Numbered from the stretch's first letter, positions 1 through 10,935 are shown. The stretch: 64,000 nt of DNA from Mucidula mucida (GCA_015501055.1 JADNYV010000021.1:1-64000); one strand, 5' to 3'. Translations and numbers: made by a program. The notes: generated by a model from the sequence alone, not told the origin.

Positions 1-46
1 GGAGAGTGTAAACCTAGGGTTTACTCGTAACAAGGCAGATCGAGAG

Positions 47-578
47 ACATCCCGTTTCGGGTGACGTGTTGTTTGGCTGGGGAGTGTTTGGTCGTAGGCG
101 GAGTTTTGGGGCAGGAGAATCGAGAAGGGACTAGTTTCTTGGCTTTTGACCACCATCTTGTATCTCGCTTATCGTCGCCGCCATATTGGAGTGTGTTCTT
201 ATCATTGTGTGTGTTTCTCCTTGACTTCTCATCTCTGTCTCCCGACTACGTACGCGATTACCCCATCTCTCTGCCTCGATCCCATCTTCGTGTTTACCGT
301 CGTCTAGCACGAACATCCCGTTTCGGGTGACGTGTTGTTTGGCTGGGGAGTGTTTGGTCGTAGGCGGAGTTTTGGGGCAGGAGAATCGAGAAGGGACTAG
401 TTTCTTGGCTTTTGACCACCATCTTGTATCTCGCTTATCGTCGCCGCCATATTGGAGTGTGTTCTTATCATTGTGTGTGTTTCTCCTTGACTTCTCATCT
501 CTGTCTCCCGACTACGTACGCGATTACCCCATCTCTCTGCCTCGATCCCATCTTCGTGTTTACCGTCGTCTAGCACGA
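47..578. repeat. 266-bp tandem duplication (two units)
   Basis: Two head-to-tail copies of a 266-bp unit, 47-312 and 313-578, appear essentially identical. The second copy stops matching just after its last bases, where new sequence leads directly into the 2.66-kb duplicated block. Each unit is open in one plus frame and would encode the same peptide of about 85 residues, beginning MTCCLAGECL. No domain is recognisable in it and the frame runs out into unrelated sequence, so I treat it as repeat DNA and not as a gene. The near identity of the units means either a recent duplication or an assembly artefact at the edge of the window. Confidence 0.9.
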
Positions 579-592
579 CGGGTTTTCACTAT

Positions 593-3257
593 GGCCGAAT
601 CACCCCATTTGGCTTCTGTCACTGTCGCGCGCTCTCAACAAGTGCGAGCTCCTTATCTCCGACGACGATTTCCACTTACCTTAGAACTCTCTTGCAGAGC
701 GTCGCTCTAGCGTATATTATTCACTGAAGCTGGCTGCCATTCTGACCTCTCTCCCTTTCATGATAAGATAGTTCATCACATGCATCACAGAGAGCGTTTT
801 CTGAGGTCAACATGTGCTCGTTGCCATCATTGGATGCCAGTGTCAATGACTTTGATAATGTGAAAACCCATACTTGATGTTCACCAGCAAATTTCGTCTG
901 TCGTCAGAAGCCGAAAGTGGAACAAAATACGTCAAAGGTGATGCAGACAGAAGGAAGACTGACTACCACCATGGACCACTAAACCTCGGTAAGCCCATGC
1001 TTATAATGGAATGTGTAGCCGACGAAGCTACTATAAATGTAGACAACCACCGATGAGCATCATATGTATGTGTTATTCCCAGCTCATTGCTCAGCATACG
1101 CGAGTCCAACATCTGTAGCTCCTCGAGCGTCCCTTTGGCTTGAGCCACAAGCCCTTTTACACGTTCGTGGTCGACCAATGATACAATACAGCACTACGTC
1201 GAATCCATCCACCGCGACTTTTGCCATTCGAGCAACGATACGCAACATCGTCGCGAAATCACGTGGATGCAAAGCAGCGAGAGAGGTTTGAAGGAAGCCA
1301 AATTTCTTATTAGCTATAAGCATGGCATTGACTTTGAGAGCTGCGACTTGGAGGTATAGTGGACGTTCGTCGAGCCGCTCAACGCTGGTACAAGTTAGCC
1401 GCAGTGTACCAGCGATAGGATCAGTGCCGAAAACAAGAGGGATCTCCACGGTGCGATTGACCAGCGTATAGTGCATCACAGCTTCCCAGCTACTGAGCGG
1501 GTGGTGTCGGTGTTGCAGGCGGAAGCCAACTGGTCTTGTAGCCTCTCAAACTAATCCTTCGCAAGCTCGACCGTCAGGTGTGCGATGTAGGCGGACGATG
1601 GAAGCTCGTCCTGATGTTTGGTCAATCACCACGGCCGGCTGAACGAGAAACACCCGATGCTGCTGGCCGTCCCCGAGGGAGAAATCAAAGATGTTGCCAC
1701 GAAAGGCACTGTGTATATATTCCTCGAGTGACTTGCGCGACGGCGAAACCTGGTCACCAAAAAGAATTCTTGCTACTGGCCCTCCAGTATTAAGCCTCGC
1801 CTTGACGAGGTCATGGGGTAATCCGCGTAGTTGCCTTTGTTTCGATAATACAATAACAGCAAGGACGAATTTCAAAAGAGGGGGAAAACGAACGTCAAAG
1901 CAGCTATTTCCTTGTTCGTCCAAGCCGACATGAACCACAGTTTCGCGCCAAAGTGTTTGATAAAAAGGCTCATCCGGGGCTCTTGTGGCTCAGAGGCCCA
2001 TACGATGCAACGCGCCTTTTGACTATCATTGGTGGGATCCAGTTGTCCTTACCTGGTATGTCAATCACTACCCAGCTTTTTTGAATAGTTTTGCGTAACG
2101 CCAGAGTCGGGTGCAGAGTTTCCGTTGTGGCGACTTGAAGAAGAGAAGTAGTACGTGGACTGACGGGAAGCAATGTAGAAGACTAAGCGAGCAGGTAGAA
2201 TAGAATATAGCACCTCCCAAAGCTCTTGCCTACAAAGCATGAGCAGGAAAGCACAGAGAGCGCCTTCGACTTACCGATCCCGGACTGGCCGGTGACGAAA
2301 AAGTGAGTCCAATGACCATGACCGTCGCGTGTGCAAGAAATCGCGTGCTGCATGAAGAGGCGATACTCTTCCCTTATTATAAACGCTGCGCGGTCACCAA
2401 GACGGAGTGCTTCCGACTCCAGTTCATCGATGGCCCGGAGGGCCGGGTGGGCTTGGAGGTTAATGTAGCGGATTTTTCTCGAATCACCTTGCCCTTCCTC
2501 GAGATCACCTATCATCCGGAAACAAAGAGTCTATACACTGGAGCAGGGCGGGAGGCTCGGGACCCGACTCCAGGCCACCGACACTGACCTGTGGCCAGAG
2601 GGCGTTGAAGAGGGGTTCCAAATAGGCGTCCTCTGTGAATTGAGGGAGAAGGGATTCCATGCTGCGATAGTAGCTGAAGAGGTGTCAGGAAGTGTACAGC
2701 CACCCGATCAAACGCGCGCAGGGACGCAGAAGAAGACGCTTCATGAGAATGAGCAAGACGGGAGGTGATAGGCTAGGCACAGACAGCAATTGACAAAGTA
2801 GCGAAGAAGCGAGAGGAATAGGCGGCGAACGTCGTCGTCTTTAGCGCACCGTTTTAATTTGGCATCGCCAAAGGACTTTACATCTGACTGATCCTCTACT
2901 TAGTAGTCTCTACCATACCAACTAAGACAATCAAGGTAAATTCTCGCGCCTAATCGTGTCTTGAGTTGGAATGGAATAATACCTTTCTTGCGTTTAGTGA
3001 ACACTTTTGATATTAACTTCTTCGTTCTACATAATCCCATCTTGAAATCATCAAATCGTGGCGGAGGGAAGGAGGGTGGGGGAGAGCAGCAATGACGACA
3101 ACAGACAGCGCGACGAGGGGATGTGTATAGTAAGTAGTCAGCTAATGTACGAAAGAATGATTACGACGGTGTGTGTGTGGGAGGAAATGTATAGTCCGGG
3201 TGCTGCGTCTATGCAGAAGGGCGCGCTCAATCAAGGGAGGAGGGGCACGATACTATA
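593..3257. repeat. 2.66-kb segmental duplication, copy A
   Basis: This block matches 5991-8653 from end to end. Identity starts at the shared ggccgaat at 593/5991 and stops sharply after gcacgatactata at 3257/8653. The copies differ by scattered substitutions and several small indels, including about 20 bases near 1590 that copy A lacks relative to 7010-7031. The left flank is the 266-bp tandem repeat. On the right the block cuts into a kinase-like gene fragment. Both copies hold the same minus-strand P-loop gene relic. I saw no convincing terminal inverted repeat or target-site duplication, so how the block moved is open. Confidence 0.9.
1000..2705 (-). pseudogene. Broken P-loop NTPase gene of fungal Crinkler/RHS type (copy A)
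   Basis: Read on the minus strand, fragments in different frames line up with one ancestral protein: an N-terminal part near 2500-2300, a Walker A motif GQSGIGKS split by a 45-base intron at about 2230-2275, a later segment with VVIDIPGKDNWIPPM near 2060, and C-terminal parts at 1546-1938 and 1084-1479. Frames change several times and stops interrupt the joins, so no intact product is possible. The layout of a P-loop after a basic, leucine-rich lead and before a variable nuclease-like half recalls the Crinkler/RHS-type proteins that spread in fungal genomes. That family link is my inference from motif order and is only moderately certain. The same relic sits in copy B with different lesions. 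Confidence 0.6.
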
Positions 3258-3656
3258 CAACCACTCCTTGGAGATCCTCAAATGCTTCGCGTAGAATATG
3301 GTCTCGCGCCACAATTCCTGGGCGGCCAGCGCCTGCAACGACACGCGGTTTTCATTTTCCATATGGGGGACGACCTTGAACAAGAACTGCGTGTTCGTAG
3401 CCCCACTATTTGCGCGACAGATGACAGCTCTCGCAGGATCCTGAGCCCATTTCGCTTCAAAGGACATACCCTCCATGATTCGGTTTGTAGGGTTGAGAGG
3501 GCGCGATGTGTAGAGGCCTTGCCCAAGGTCTGGCAATGGCGTGAAGGTGAGCGGGTTCTTGGCATTATCAGTGACTGGCACTTGTTGAAATATGGCGACG
3601 CCTTCGGTGCCGTCGAAACAGACATGTGGCTCGAGCAAGTTGGGAGTCAAAGTCAT
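3258..3656 (-). pseudogene. Truncated kinase-like gene fragment
   Basis: An ATG at 3656 opens a minus-strand frame of about 130 residues. It closely parallels the first 130 residues of the intact gene at 4798-5786: both share a NPLTFTPLPDLGQG-type stretch, then NRIME, RAVICR and a QALAAQ..W..AIFYAKHLR-type stretch. Homology ends at the border of repeat copy A (3257/3258), and the last few residues before the border are already out of frame with the paralogue. The rest of the gene is missing. The two paralogues lie 1.1 kb apart in opposite orientation, which suggests an inverted duplication followed by truncation when the 2.66-kb block arrived or was rearranged. Confidence 0.8.
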
Positions 3657-3979
3657 TGTAGCATGTCAAGAGGCCATTGCCATAAAGGGTTTTAATGCGA
3701 TCGAAGTCAGGAGCCTCGTACTTTGTCTACTTCGCTGAGTCAAGTCCTTCTGCGCCACATAATCCTTCATCAGTGCATGTCTGTGTAGCAGTAAGTAATC
3801 TTAATTTTCTATGTGGCTTCAAGGAAGTTAGATGTCAAGGTTTAAATTCCCCTTTTGGAATCATAATTGATTATGGATAAACCCGGCTTCACGCTCATTT
3901 CAATCGCCACCACCATATCGCACAGTCTCGCAGAAACAAAACAGTATTTTCGATAAAACACACGACTTCGGAACAACTA

Positions 3980-4224
3980 CTGTAGTGTTTCGACCGCAAA
4001 TTCACATAACGGGTCACGGGGGTCTTTGAAGTGAAGCTATATATACATCATAACGGGTCACGGACCACTTTGGTCAGGCACGAGCCTCCAAATAAGGAAA
4101 TTTCAGGTCCCGCTATAAGCGGAACTGTCCAAAAACGGCAATTTAAGGGTCTGTGAAGCTGTTCGCTGTAACTTCAGACCATAATGGGTCACAGGCTGTG
4201 AAGTTACGGTCGAAACGCTACAGT
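3980..4224. mobile_element. 245-bp MITE with inverted ends and TA flanks
   Basis: The left end begins CTGTAGTGTTTCGACCG and the right end finishes CGGTCGAAACGCTACAG. About 27 terminal bases pair as inverted repeats with roughly three mismatches. Each side is flanked by the dinucleotide TA (3978-3979 and 4225-4226), the target-site duplication expected of Tc1/mariner-type elements. The interior has no open frame. It carries the motif cataacgggtcac at about 4005 and 4049, and a related cataatgggtcac at about 4180. The size, ends and lack of coding capacity fit a non-autonomous MITE. Assignment to Tc1/mariner rests on the TA alone. Confidence 0.75.
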
Positions 4225-4273
4225 ATTTCCACGATATACAGAACATCTCGAAGTTTAAGACAACGAGAATGTA

Positions 4274-4623
4274 ATACGTATCCCAATCAAGCCGTCGATT
4301 TCTTAGCCATCATCACACTTTCGTGTTCATCTTTGAGTTCTTCCAGCTCTCTATCCCAAAATCCGTCTGCAACGCTTATCACTGTTTCAGGAATGCGTTT
4401 CGCAACTCCACGGGTGGTATATCAAGCTTACGAATTTTCCTTCGAAGTCCTGAAGACACGCCAAAACTGCATCCAGGGCCTCAATGTCAGCAGCGTCGTT
4501 ACGTCCGCCGCCCTCACTGATTGGTTGTTGTTCGACAAAATCTCCGCGGATTTGACTGATTCGAGAAATCAGTGCATCAAGAGTTGAACTGATCGTGCTG
4601 AGGTCGTTATCGTCGTCAGGCAT
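4274..4623 (-). CDS. Small hypothetical coiled-coil-like protein
   Basis: An ATG at 4623 opens a frame of about 62 residues, rich in Ser, Leu, Asp and Glu. A good donor (gtaagc) follows at about 4434. After an acceptor near 4369 a second stretch, DFWDRELEELKDEHES in character, ends in AKKSTA and a stop. The two parts look like one small acidic helical protein of about 95 residues, but the exon phases differ by one base. I do not recognise the family. It could be a real small gene with a sequence error or a relic. The MITE lies just downstream of its 3' end. Confidence 0.35.
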
Positions 4624-4797
4624 CGCGGAGAATAACGTGGAGGGATGAATTGAGAGGCGTCACGTCCGCCTCACGCTTCGTATCATTGGATCACGATTTA
4701 CGAGTCTATTCAGGGACGCCGATCGTGTAATGTGCCGCAAATAGAAATCAGGCTTGCAACCACCATCTACCACCATCCTCAAATTCTTCCTTCAGCC

Positions 4798-5786
4798 ATG
4801 TCCACGACCCCGCCAATGGTTGCAATATCCTTTGCAGGCACTGGAATTGCAAACAACTTTCGGAAGCTGACAGTTCCCGGCGACGATGGCAAAACGCCAC
4901 TTACCTTCACACCGCTACCGGACCTCGGTCAAGGCATCTATACCACAGCGCCGTTGAATCCTGCGAATAGAATTATGGAGAACACGTCTATGGAGTCGAA
5001 ATGGCTGCAGGATACCTCTAGAGCTGTCATCTGCCGCGGAAACGCCATGACGAACAGCGCTCAGTTCGTCATCAAATTTGTTATGCGTGTCGAGGGTGGT
5101 CCCGGCACCCTGCAAGCTCTTGCTGCGCAAAATTTGTGGGACGAGGCTATCTTCTACGCAAAGCACTTGAGAGATCTCCAGGGAAAAGTCGTTCCTCGCC
5201 ATTACGGCGTCGTCGCGGCGAACACATCATGGGGCGGACGAGTGTTTTGCGCCATCATGGAGTATTTTGACGGTTTGCCCTGGCACTGCATCCAAAGAAG
5301 ACGTTGGGAAACCTTGGAAAGCCAGTACGTGGGCGTTTCTGTCTGATAACGATTATTATATTGACGCCGTCGATCAGGATGCTTGTAGCAGACGCGGTAC
5401 AGACATTGCACAACTCCGGCATCGAACACGGTCAATTGTGCTCCGGACAACAGCACCATATACTCTACGATTATGACACGAAGCGCGTCAATGTGGTCGA
5501 CTTCTCTAGTGCCTCTCTCCACGTCTGTTACCCACCCGAGGTCAAATTAGAACCTCTTTTCCACTCGATGCCTTGCGGGACTATCTGTGGAGAGCTTAGG
5601 CTTGTTGGAAATCTTCTTGACTTTTGGAATCCCAAACGCGCAAATGAAAGGCCAAGAGGTATGTGTTCGCTATATTCACACTTCTCGGCTACGCTCATCT
5701 GTTTATTTTTTCAAGACGTTCCGAAGGATGGGGAGCAGAATGATCAAGTTGAATCGTTGGCAGTGAAGACAGTCGCGGTCATATGA
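4798..5786 (+). CDS. Pseudokinase-like protein, 292 aa
   Basis: Three exons, 4798-5324, 5378-5658 and 5716-5786, keep phase and give 292 residues. The second exon holds a protein-kinase-like C-lobe: an amphipathic helix (ADAVQTLHNSGIEHGQL), then HHILYD and VVDFSSA. These correspond to the HRDL..N catalytic loop and the DFG region of kinases. The catalytic Asp position reads Gln (HGQL) and DFG reads DFS, so key catalytic residues seem lost. Small kinase-like proteins of this build are common in mushroom genomes. An inverted, truncated paralogue lies at 3258-3656. Phosphotransfer activity is doubtful; a binding or scaffold role is only a guess. Confidence 0.7.
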
Positions 5787-5990
5787 GATCCTCTGAAGGT
5801 ACTAGAGCACTGTGAATCGTAGATTCTGAACAAGCTGACTTGACATGCTTAGTACCTGAAGTGCTCGGGCTTTTGTGGCGGCGTGTGCAGGTCATTGCGA
5901 ATTCATCATTATTATCTAAAACATTGAAAGTATGTCGATACTTGAGGCCACATTTTACACCATTATTACACGGGCAGTGGGCGCGCATAG

Positions 5991-8653
5991 GGCCGAATGA
6001 CCGCATTTGGCTTCTGTCACTATCGGCTCTCAACAAACGCGAGCTCCTTATCTTCGACGACGATTTCCAGTTACCTTAGAACTCTCTTGCAGAGCGGTGC
6101 TCTAGCGTATACTATTCACTGAAGCTAGCTGCCATTCTGACCTCTCTCCCTTTCATGCCGTCAGATGATAAAATAGTTCATCACAGAGCGTTTTCTGGGG
6201 TCAACATGTGCTCGTTGCCATCATTGGAAGCCAGTGTCGATGACTTTGATAATGTGAAAACCCGTACTCGATGTTCACCTCAAGACCCAGCAAATTTTCG
6301 CTGTCGTCAGAAGCCGAACGTGGAACAAAGTATGTCTTATACGTCAAAGGAGATGCAGACAGAAGGAAGACTAACTACCCCCATTGGAAAACCACTAAAC
6401 CTCGGTAAACCCATGCTTATAATGGAAGGTGTAGCCGACGACGCTAGAGGTAGACAACCGCTGATGATCTGTACCATCTGTGTGTGCCACGCCCAGCTCT
6501 TTGCTCAGCGTACGTGAGTCCAACATCTGTAGCTCCTCGAGCGTCCCTTTGGCTTGAGCCACAAGCCCTTTTACAAGTTCGTGGTCGACCAATGATACAA
6601 TACAGCACTACGTCGAATCCATCCACCGCGACTTTTGCCATTCGAGCAACGATACGCAACATCGTCGCGAAATCACGTGGATGCAAAGCAGCGAGAGAGG
6701 TTTGAAGGAAGCCAAATTTCTTATTAGCTATAAGCATGGCATTGACTTTGAGAGCTGCGACTTGGAGGTATAGTGGACGTTCGTCGAGCCGCTCAACGCT
6801 GGTACTTAGCCGCAGTGTACCAGCGATAGGATCAGTGCCGAAAACAAGAGGGATCTCCACGGTGCGATTGACCAGCGTATAGTGCATCACAGCTTCCCAG
6901 CTACTGAGCGGGTGGCCTCGGTGTTGCAGGCGGCAGCTAACTGGTCTTGTAGCCTCTTTAGGTAATCGTTCGCGAGCTCAAATGTCAGGTGTGCGATGTA
7001 GGTGGACAGATACTCGGCATTATACTCTGTCCGAACGATGGAAGCTCGTCCTGATGTTTGGTCAATCATCACGGCCGGCTGAACGAGAAACACCCGATGA
7101 TGCTTGTCGAGGCAGAAATCATCAAAAATGTTGCCACGAAAGGCACTGTGAATATATTCCTCGAGGGACTTGCGCGACGGCGAAACCTGGTCACCAAAAA
7201 GAGTTCTTGCTACTGGCCCTCCAGTGTCAAGCCTCGCCTTGACGAGGTCATGGGGTAATACGCGTAGTTGCCTTTGTTTTTCACGACACGATAACAGCAA
7301 GGACGAATTTCAATAAAAGAGAGAAAACGAACGTCAAAGCAGCTATTTCCTTGTTCGTCCAAGCCGACATGAACCACAGTTTCGCACCAAAGTGGTTGAT
7401 GAAAAGACCCATCCGGGGCTCTTGTGAGTGGGAAATCCACACGATGCAGCGGGCCTGTTTTACTAACATCGGTGGGATCCAGTTGTCCTTACCTGGTATG
7501 TCAACGACTACCCAGCTTTTCTGAATAGCTCTTTGCGTAGCGCCGGAGTCGGGCGAAGGGTTTCCGTCGTGGCGACTTGAATACCGATAGAAGAGAAGTA
7601 GTACGTGGACTGACGTGAAGCAATGTAGAACACTGACTGCCCAGAGGCGAGCAGGTAAAACAGAATATAACACCTCCCAAAACTGTTGCCTGTTTAACAC
7701 AAAGTATGAGCAGGACCGGACTGGCCGGTGACGAAAAAGTGAGTCCAATGACCATGACCGTCGCGGAGGCAAGAAATCGCGTGCTGCATGAAGAGGCGAT
7801 ACTCTTCCCTTATGATAAACGCTGCGCGGTCACCAAGACGGAGTGCTTCCAACTCCAGTTCATCGATGGCCCGGAGGGCCGGGTGGGCTTGGAGGTTAAT
7901 GTAACGACTTTCTCTCGAATCACCTTGCCCTTCCTCGAGATCACTCCCGAGCCACCCATCGTCCGGAGACAAAGAGTCTATACACTGGTGCAGGGCGGGA
8001 GGCTCGGGACCCGACACCGACACTGACCTGCGGCCAAAGGGCATTGAAGAGGGGTTCCAAATACGTGTCCTCGGAAAATTGAGGGAGAAGGGATTCCATG
8101 CCTTGATAGTAGCTGAAGAGGTGTCAAAGTGTACAGCCACCCGATCAAACGCGCGAAGGGACGCAGAAGAAGACGCTTCATGAGAATGAGCAAGACGGGA
8201 GGTGATAGGCTAGGCACAGACAGCAATTGAGCAAGGTAGCGAAGAAGCGAGAGGAATAGGCGGCGAACGTCGTCTTTAGCGCACCGTTTTAATTTGGCAT
8301 CGCCAAAGGACTTTACATCTGCCAATCAAGGTAGATTCTCGCGCCTAATCGTGTCTTGAGTTGGAATGGAAATAATACATTTCTTGCATTTAGTGAACAC
8401 TTTTGATATTAACTTCTTCATTCTACATAATCCCATCTTGAAATCATCAAATCGTGGCGGAGGGCAGGAGGGTGGGGGAGAGCAGCAATGACGACAACAG
8501 ACAGCGCGACGAGGGGATGTGTATAGTAAGTAGTCAGCTAATGTACGAAAGAATGATTACGACGGTGTGTGTGTGGGAGGAAATGTATAGTCCGGGTGCT
8601 GCGTCTATGCAGAAGGGCGCGCTCAGTCAAGGGAGGAGGGGCACGATACTATA
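5991..8653. repeat. 2.66-kb segmental duplication, copy B
   Basis: Partner of 593-3257, with the same ends and gene content. It ends only 12 bases beyond the stop codon of the PP2A B55 gene (stop at 8666-8668, minus strand). The 3' untranslated region and polyadenylation signals of that gene must therefore come from the block. Copy B lacks part of the P-loop intron that copy A keeps (near 7715), while copy A lacks about 20 bases that copy B keeps (near 7015). The two copies have decayed separately since duplication. Confidence 0.9.
6390..8140 (-). pseudogene. Broken P-loop NTPase gene of fungal Crinkler/RHS type (copy B)
   Basis: This is the same relic as in copy A. The longest piece, 7694-8140, runs uninterrupted up to the P-loop and reads HFFVTGQSG. 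A deletion has then removed the rest of the Walker A codons' exon end and the 5' splice site, so the GIGKS motif seen in copy A cannot be formed. Other pieces lie at 7210-7440, 6887-7300 and 6444-6890, in different frames. The gene is non-functional here. Family assignment (Crinkler/RHS-type NTPase) is inferred from motif order and is moderately certain. Confidence 0.6.
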
Positions 8654-8665
8654 TGGATATCATGA

Positions 8666-10405
8666 TCATGCAGCACTGTATAAGAACAAATTGTTCGTAG
8701 CGGCAATCTAACACGATACGTTCAGTCACAAAGATCATCTCGAAACCATTCACGTACAGCTATTGTATTCTCCCGCGGATGCCAGCTCGCGTGGAGGATC
8801 TTCTTGTTGAAATCCAACGCCTCCAGAGGCATTGTGTCCTTGAAAGGCGTCCCACCCGGCCGCCCATTCTTCACCCCTAGCTTCGATCCGGGCATAGCGC
8901 CGCCAATCTTCCTCGCCTTGAAGGCGGATTTATCCGCTTGCAGCACGACGTCGCTCAGGTTCTCTGAATCGTATATCCGGAAATAGTTGTGGTATGAACC
9001 CGTCAACACATGCCTAGGCGACAAGAAATCAGAGATTTCGGCAGATAGATGGAATGATCGCGTACTTGTCATCACCGCCCCATACGCACTCAAACTTGTC
9101 AAAGATGCAGTCATTCTCGTACAAGTCGCACAATTTGCCTCGCAAATGATCGTGAATGGGAATCGTCTTGACTGGTCTGCTCTCCATGTTGATATCCCAA
9201 ATCTTGAGGGAGAGATAGTCTCGTGAGAGGATATATCGACCATCATGACTGAACTTGACGTCGGAAATGGATGATATAATCTCTGAAAAGAACGACCGCG
9301 TTGAAGGATCTTCTTCTTCCTCGAAACCTGAGCGGAAAAGTGAGAAAGTGAGACCCGAGTCAGCACGACATGACACGCACATTTGGCGTGCCGATCGCAG
9401 AGTGCTGATTCACGCATGTCGGCTAGCTTTATATTGCTTTTTGAGCTCGAGTACATGAAGAGGTTGCAGTGTATTGGGTGAAATTCGGTGGATGTTATGA
9501 CCTCGGTGAGCTCTTCCATGTTGACGGGTTTGATGTCGACGATGTCTATGGAAACCGCGATTAGGAGACGGCGTAGGTGAGACGAGACAACTGACTGAAA
9601 CTCTGGTCACTGATATTCAAGTTCCATAAGTTGATCCGTAAATCATCTGCAGAAATGTATGTTTCTTGGTCAGAGTTGACGGAGATGGAATGTATATGGT
9701 AAGCGTGGGCGTTGGCGTAGACTTTGCGGGGAACGGCGGCAATGATGTTGTCCTGCATAGCCATGCCGGGAAGAGTAAGCTGACTAGCGCTTTGTGGCGG
9801 CGGCTTTGGATGTTGGCCGTTGTGATGATTGGATTCAGAGACGACCCGTAATGATTTTTCAAAGACCTTCCATAGTTTTATGGTCTTGTCTAGATGGACA
9901 CTAAGGCAACTGTTGGGCGGATAGTTGAGACAATAGCGCACCATTTGTTGATAACAGAAAGTGGGCAGAATTCTGTCGTTTGCACCATTTGATCTTGTTG
10001 ATCTTCTCTTCGATTTCGAGGGACTTTAGATAGTCAAACTCTGGCTCGTGCGACTGGAATTCTGTGTAAAACTTGTATTCACAGCCCTTTTTCTGAGGCA
10101 GAATGAGCGCGAATGTGGATATGGCAGGAATTGAAGGAGACGGACCAATTCATTTCGCTCAAAGAGTACCACACGACCGCCCTTGTCGCCTGTCGCGAGA
10201 TAGTTGCCTGTTGAATCGAACTCGACGGTAGAGATGATGTCAGCTAAAGTGGCGGGATCCATGATCAGCAGGAACACGACGACGACGGCGGCTGGAGCAG
10301 ACGGCGACCTGAGCTCTGCGCACCTTCTGTGATGTCGTCTATATCGCCCTTGTCTCCGAAACATTGAGCAAAACGCCAGCCGCCTGAGCTAAGAGGGTCT
10401 TCCAT
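8666..10405 (-). CDS. CDC55: PP2A regulatory subunit B (B55/PR55), 449 aa
   Basis: Eight exons in phase: 10405-10324, 10243-10146, 10092-9942, 9889-9596, 9545-9381, 9327-9066, 9013-8758 and 8707-8666. The product is a WD40 beta-propeller with the hallmarks of B55: [88 protein letters not shown], [29 protein letters not shown] and the C-terminal ATNNLFLYS. It directs PP2A to substrates in mitotic exit and polarity. The start [20 protein letters not shown] matches fungal homologues. If the last intron were retained, the C-terminal blade strand would be replaced by about ten other residues. COX9 is divergent, 250 bases away. Confidence 0.95.
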
Positions 10406-10655
10406 GTTGAGGTTGTCGGGTGAACAGAGCGAGCTCGTTGTGGAGGACGATGAGGAGAACAGGTCTGATGGTGGTGGTGGTTAAGCAAGATGTGTCGCCG
10501 GTATCCGACGTTGTGTATGGGTCAAGGTAGGTCGGCAGAGCACGAGGGCCAGTAGCGAGGCCTATGTTTGGCTGTGTTTGGCTGCCGTTGGGGACTAGGG
10601 TGCTAGCCGACTCTCTCCTTCTCTCTCCAAATAACCAATATATTCGATAACGACC

Positions 10656-10935
10656 ATGGCCATCGCACCAATCGTTGGCAAGCTTAGAAAGCGTTTCTTC
10701 GTCGACCTTAGCTGCGCTGTAGGCCTTGGCTTGGCTGGCGGCTACAGTTACTGGTTAGTCTTGTTCTTTTCTCCATTCATCGTGCTTACAGTCTGTTACA
10801 GGTATGGCTACCATCTCCCGGCTAGTCCGTATAGTCTTGCTTCCAGTCTACTTGACCTCTAACCCATCTGTAGTGGCCAACCAGGAAGCCTTTTACCTCA
10901 AGCTCGAGCGAGAAAAGATTGCTCGTCGTCTGTAG
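10656..10935 (+). CDS. COX9: Cytochrome c oxidase subunit VIIa (Cox9-like), 60 aa
   Basis: Three exons (10656-10753, 10802-10824, 10874-10935) give a 60-residue protein. It begins MAIAPIVGKLRKRF, has one membrane helix (about residues 15-35, ending GGYSYW), then YGYH and a charged matrix-side or intermembrane tail EAFYLKLEREK. Length, the IAPI start, and the helix followed by (W/Y)G(F/Y)H match yeast Cox9, a small single-span subunit of mitochondrial complex IV. The middle exon is only 23 bases. The gene diverges from PP2A B55 and converges on HLJ1, with 75 bases between their stop codons. Confidence 0.9.

Noticed and set aside
593..600. Target-site duplication around the 2.66-kb block (actat on both sides of copy A)
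   Set aside because: The right-hand actat is also present in copy B, so it belongs to the block; no shared flank was found for copy B.
61..710. Plus-strand frames starting MTCCLAGE as genes
   Set aside because: They are the same frame in both 266-bp units, without a domain, and run into the repeat block; treated as repeat sequence.
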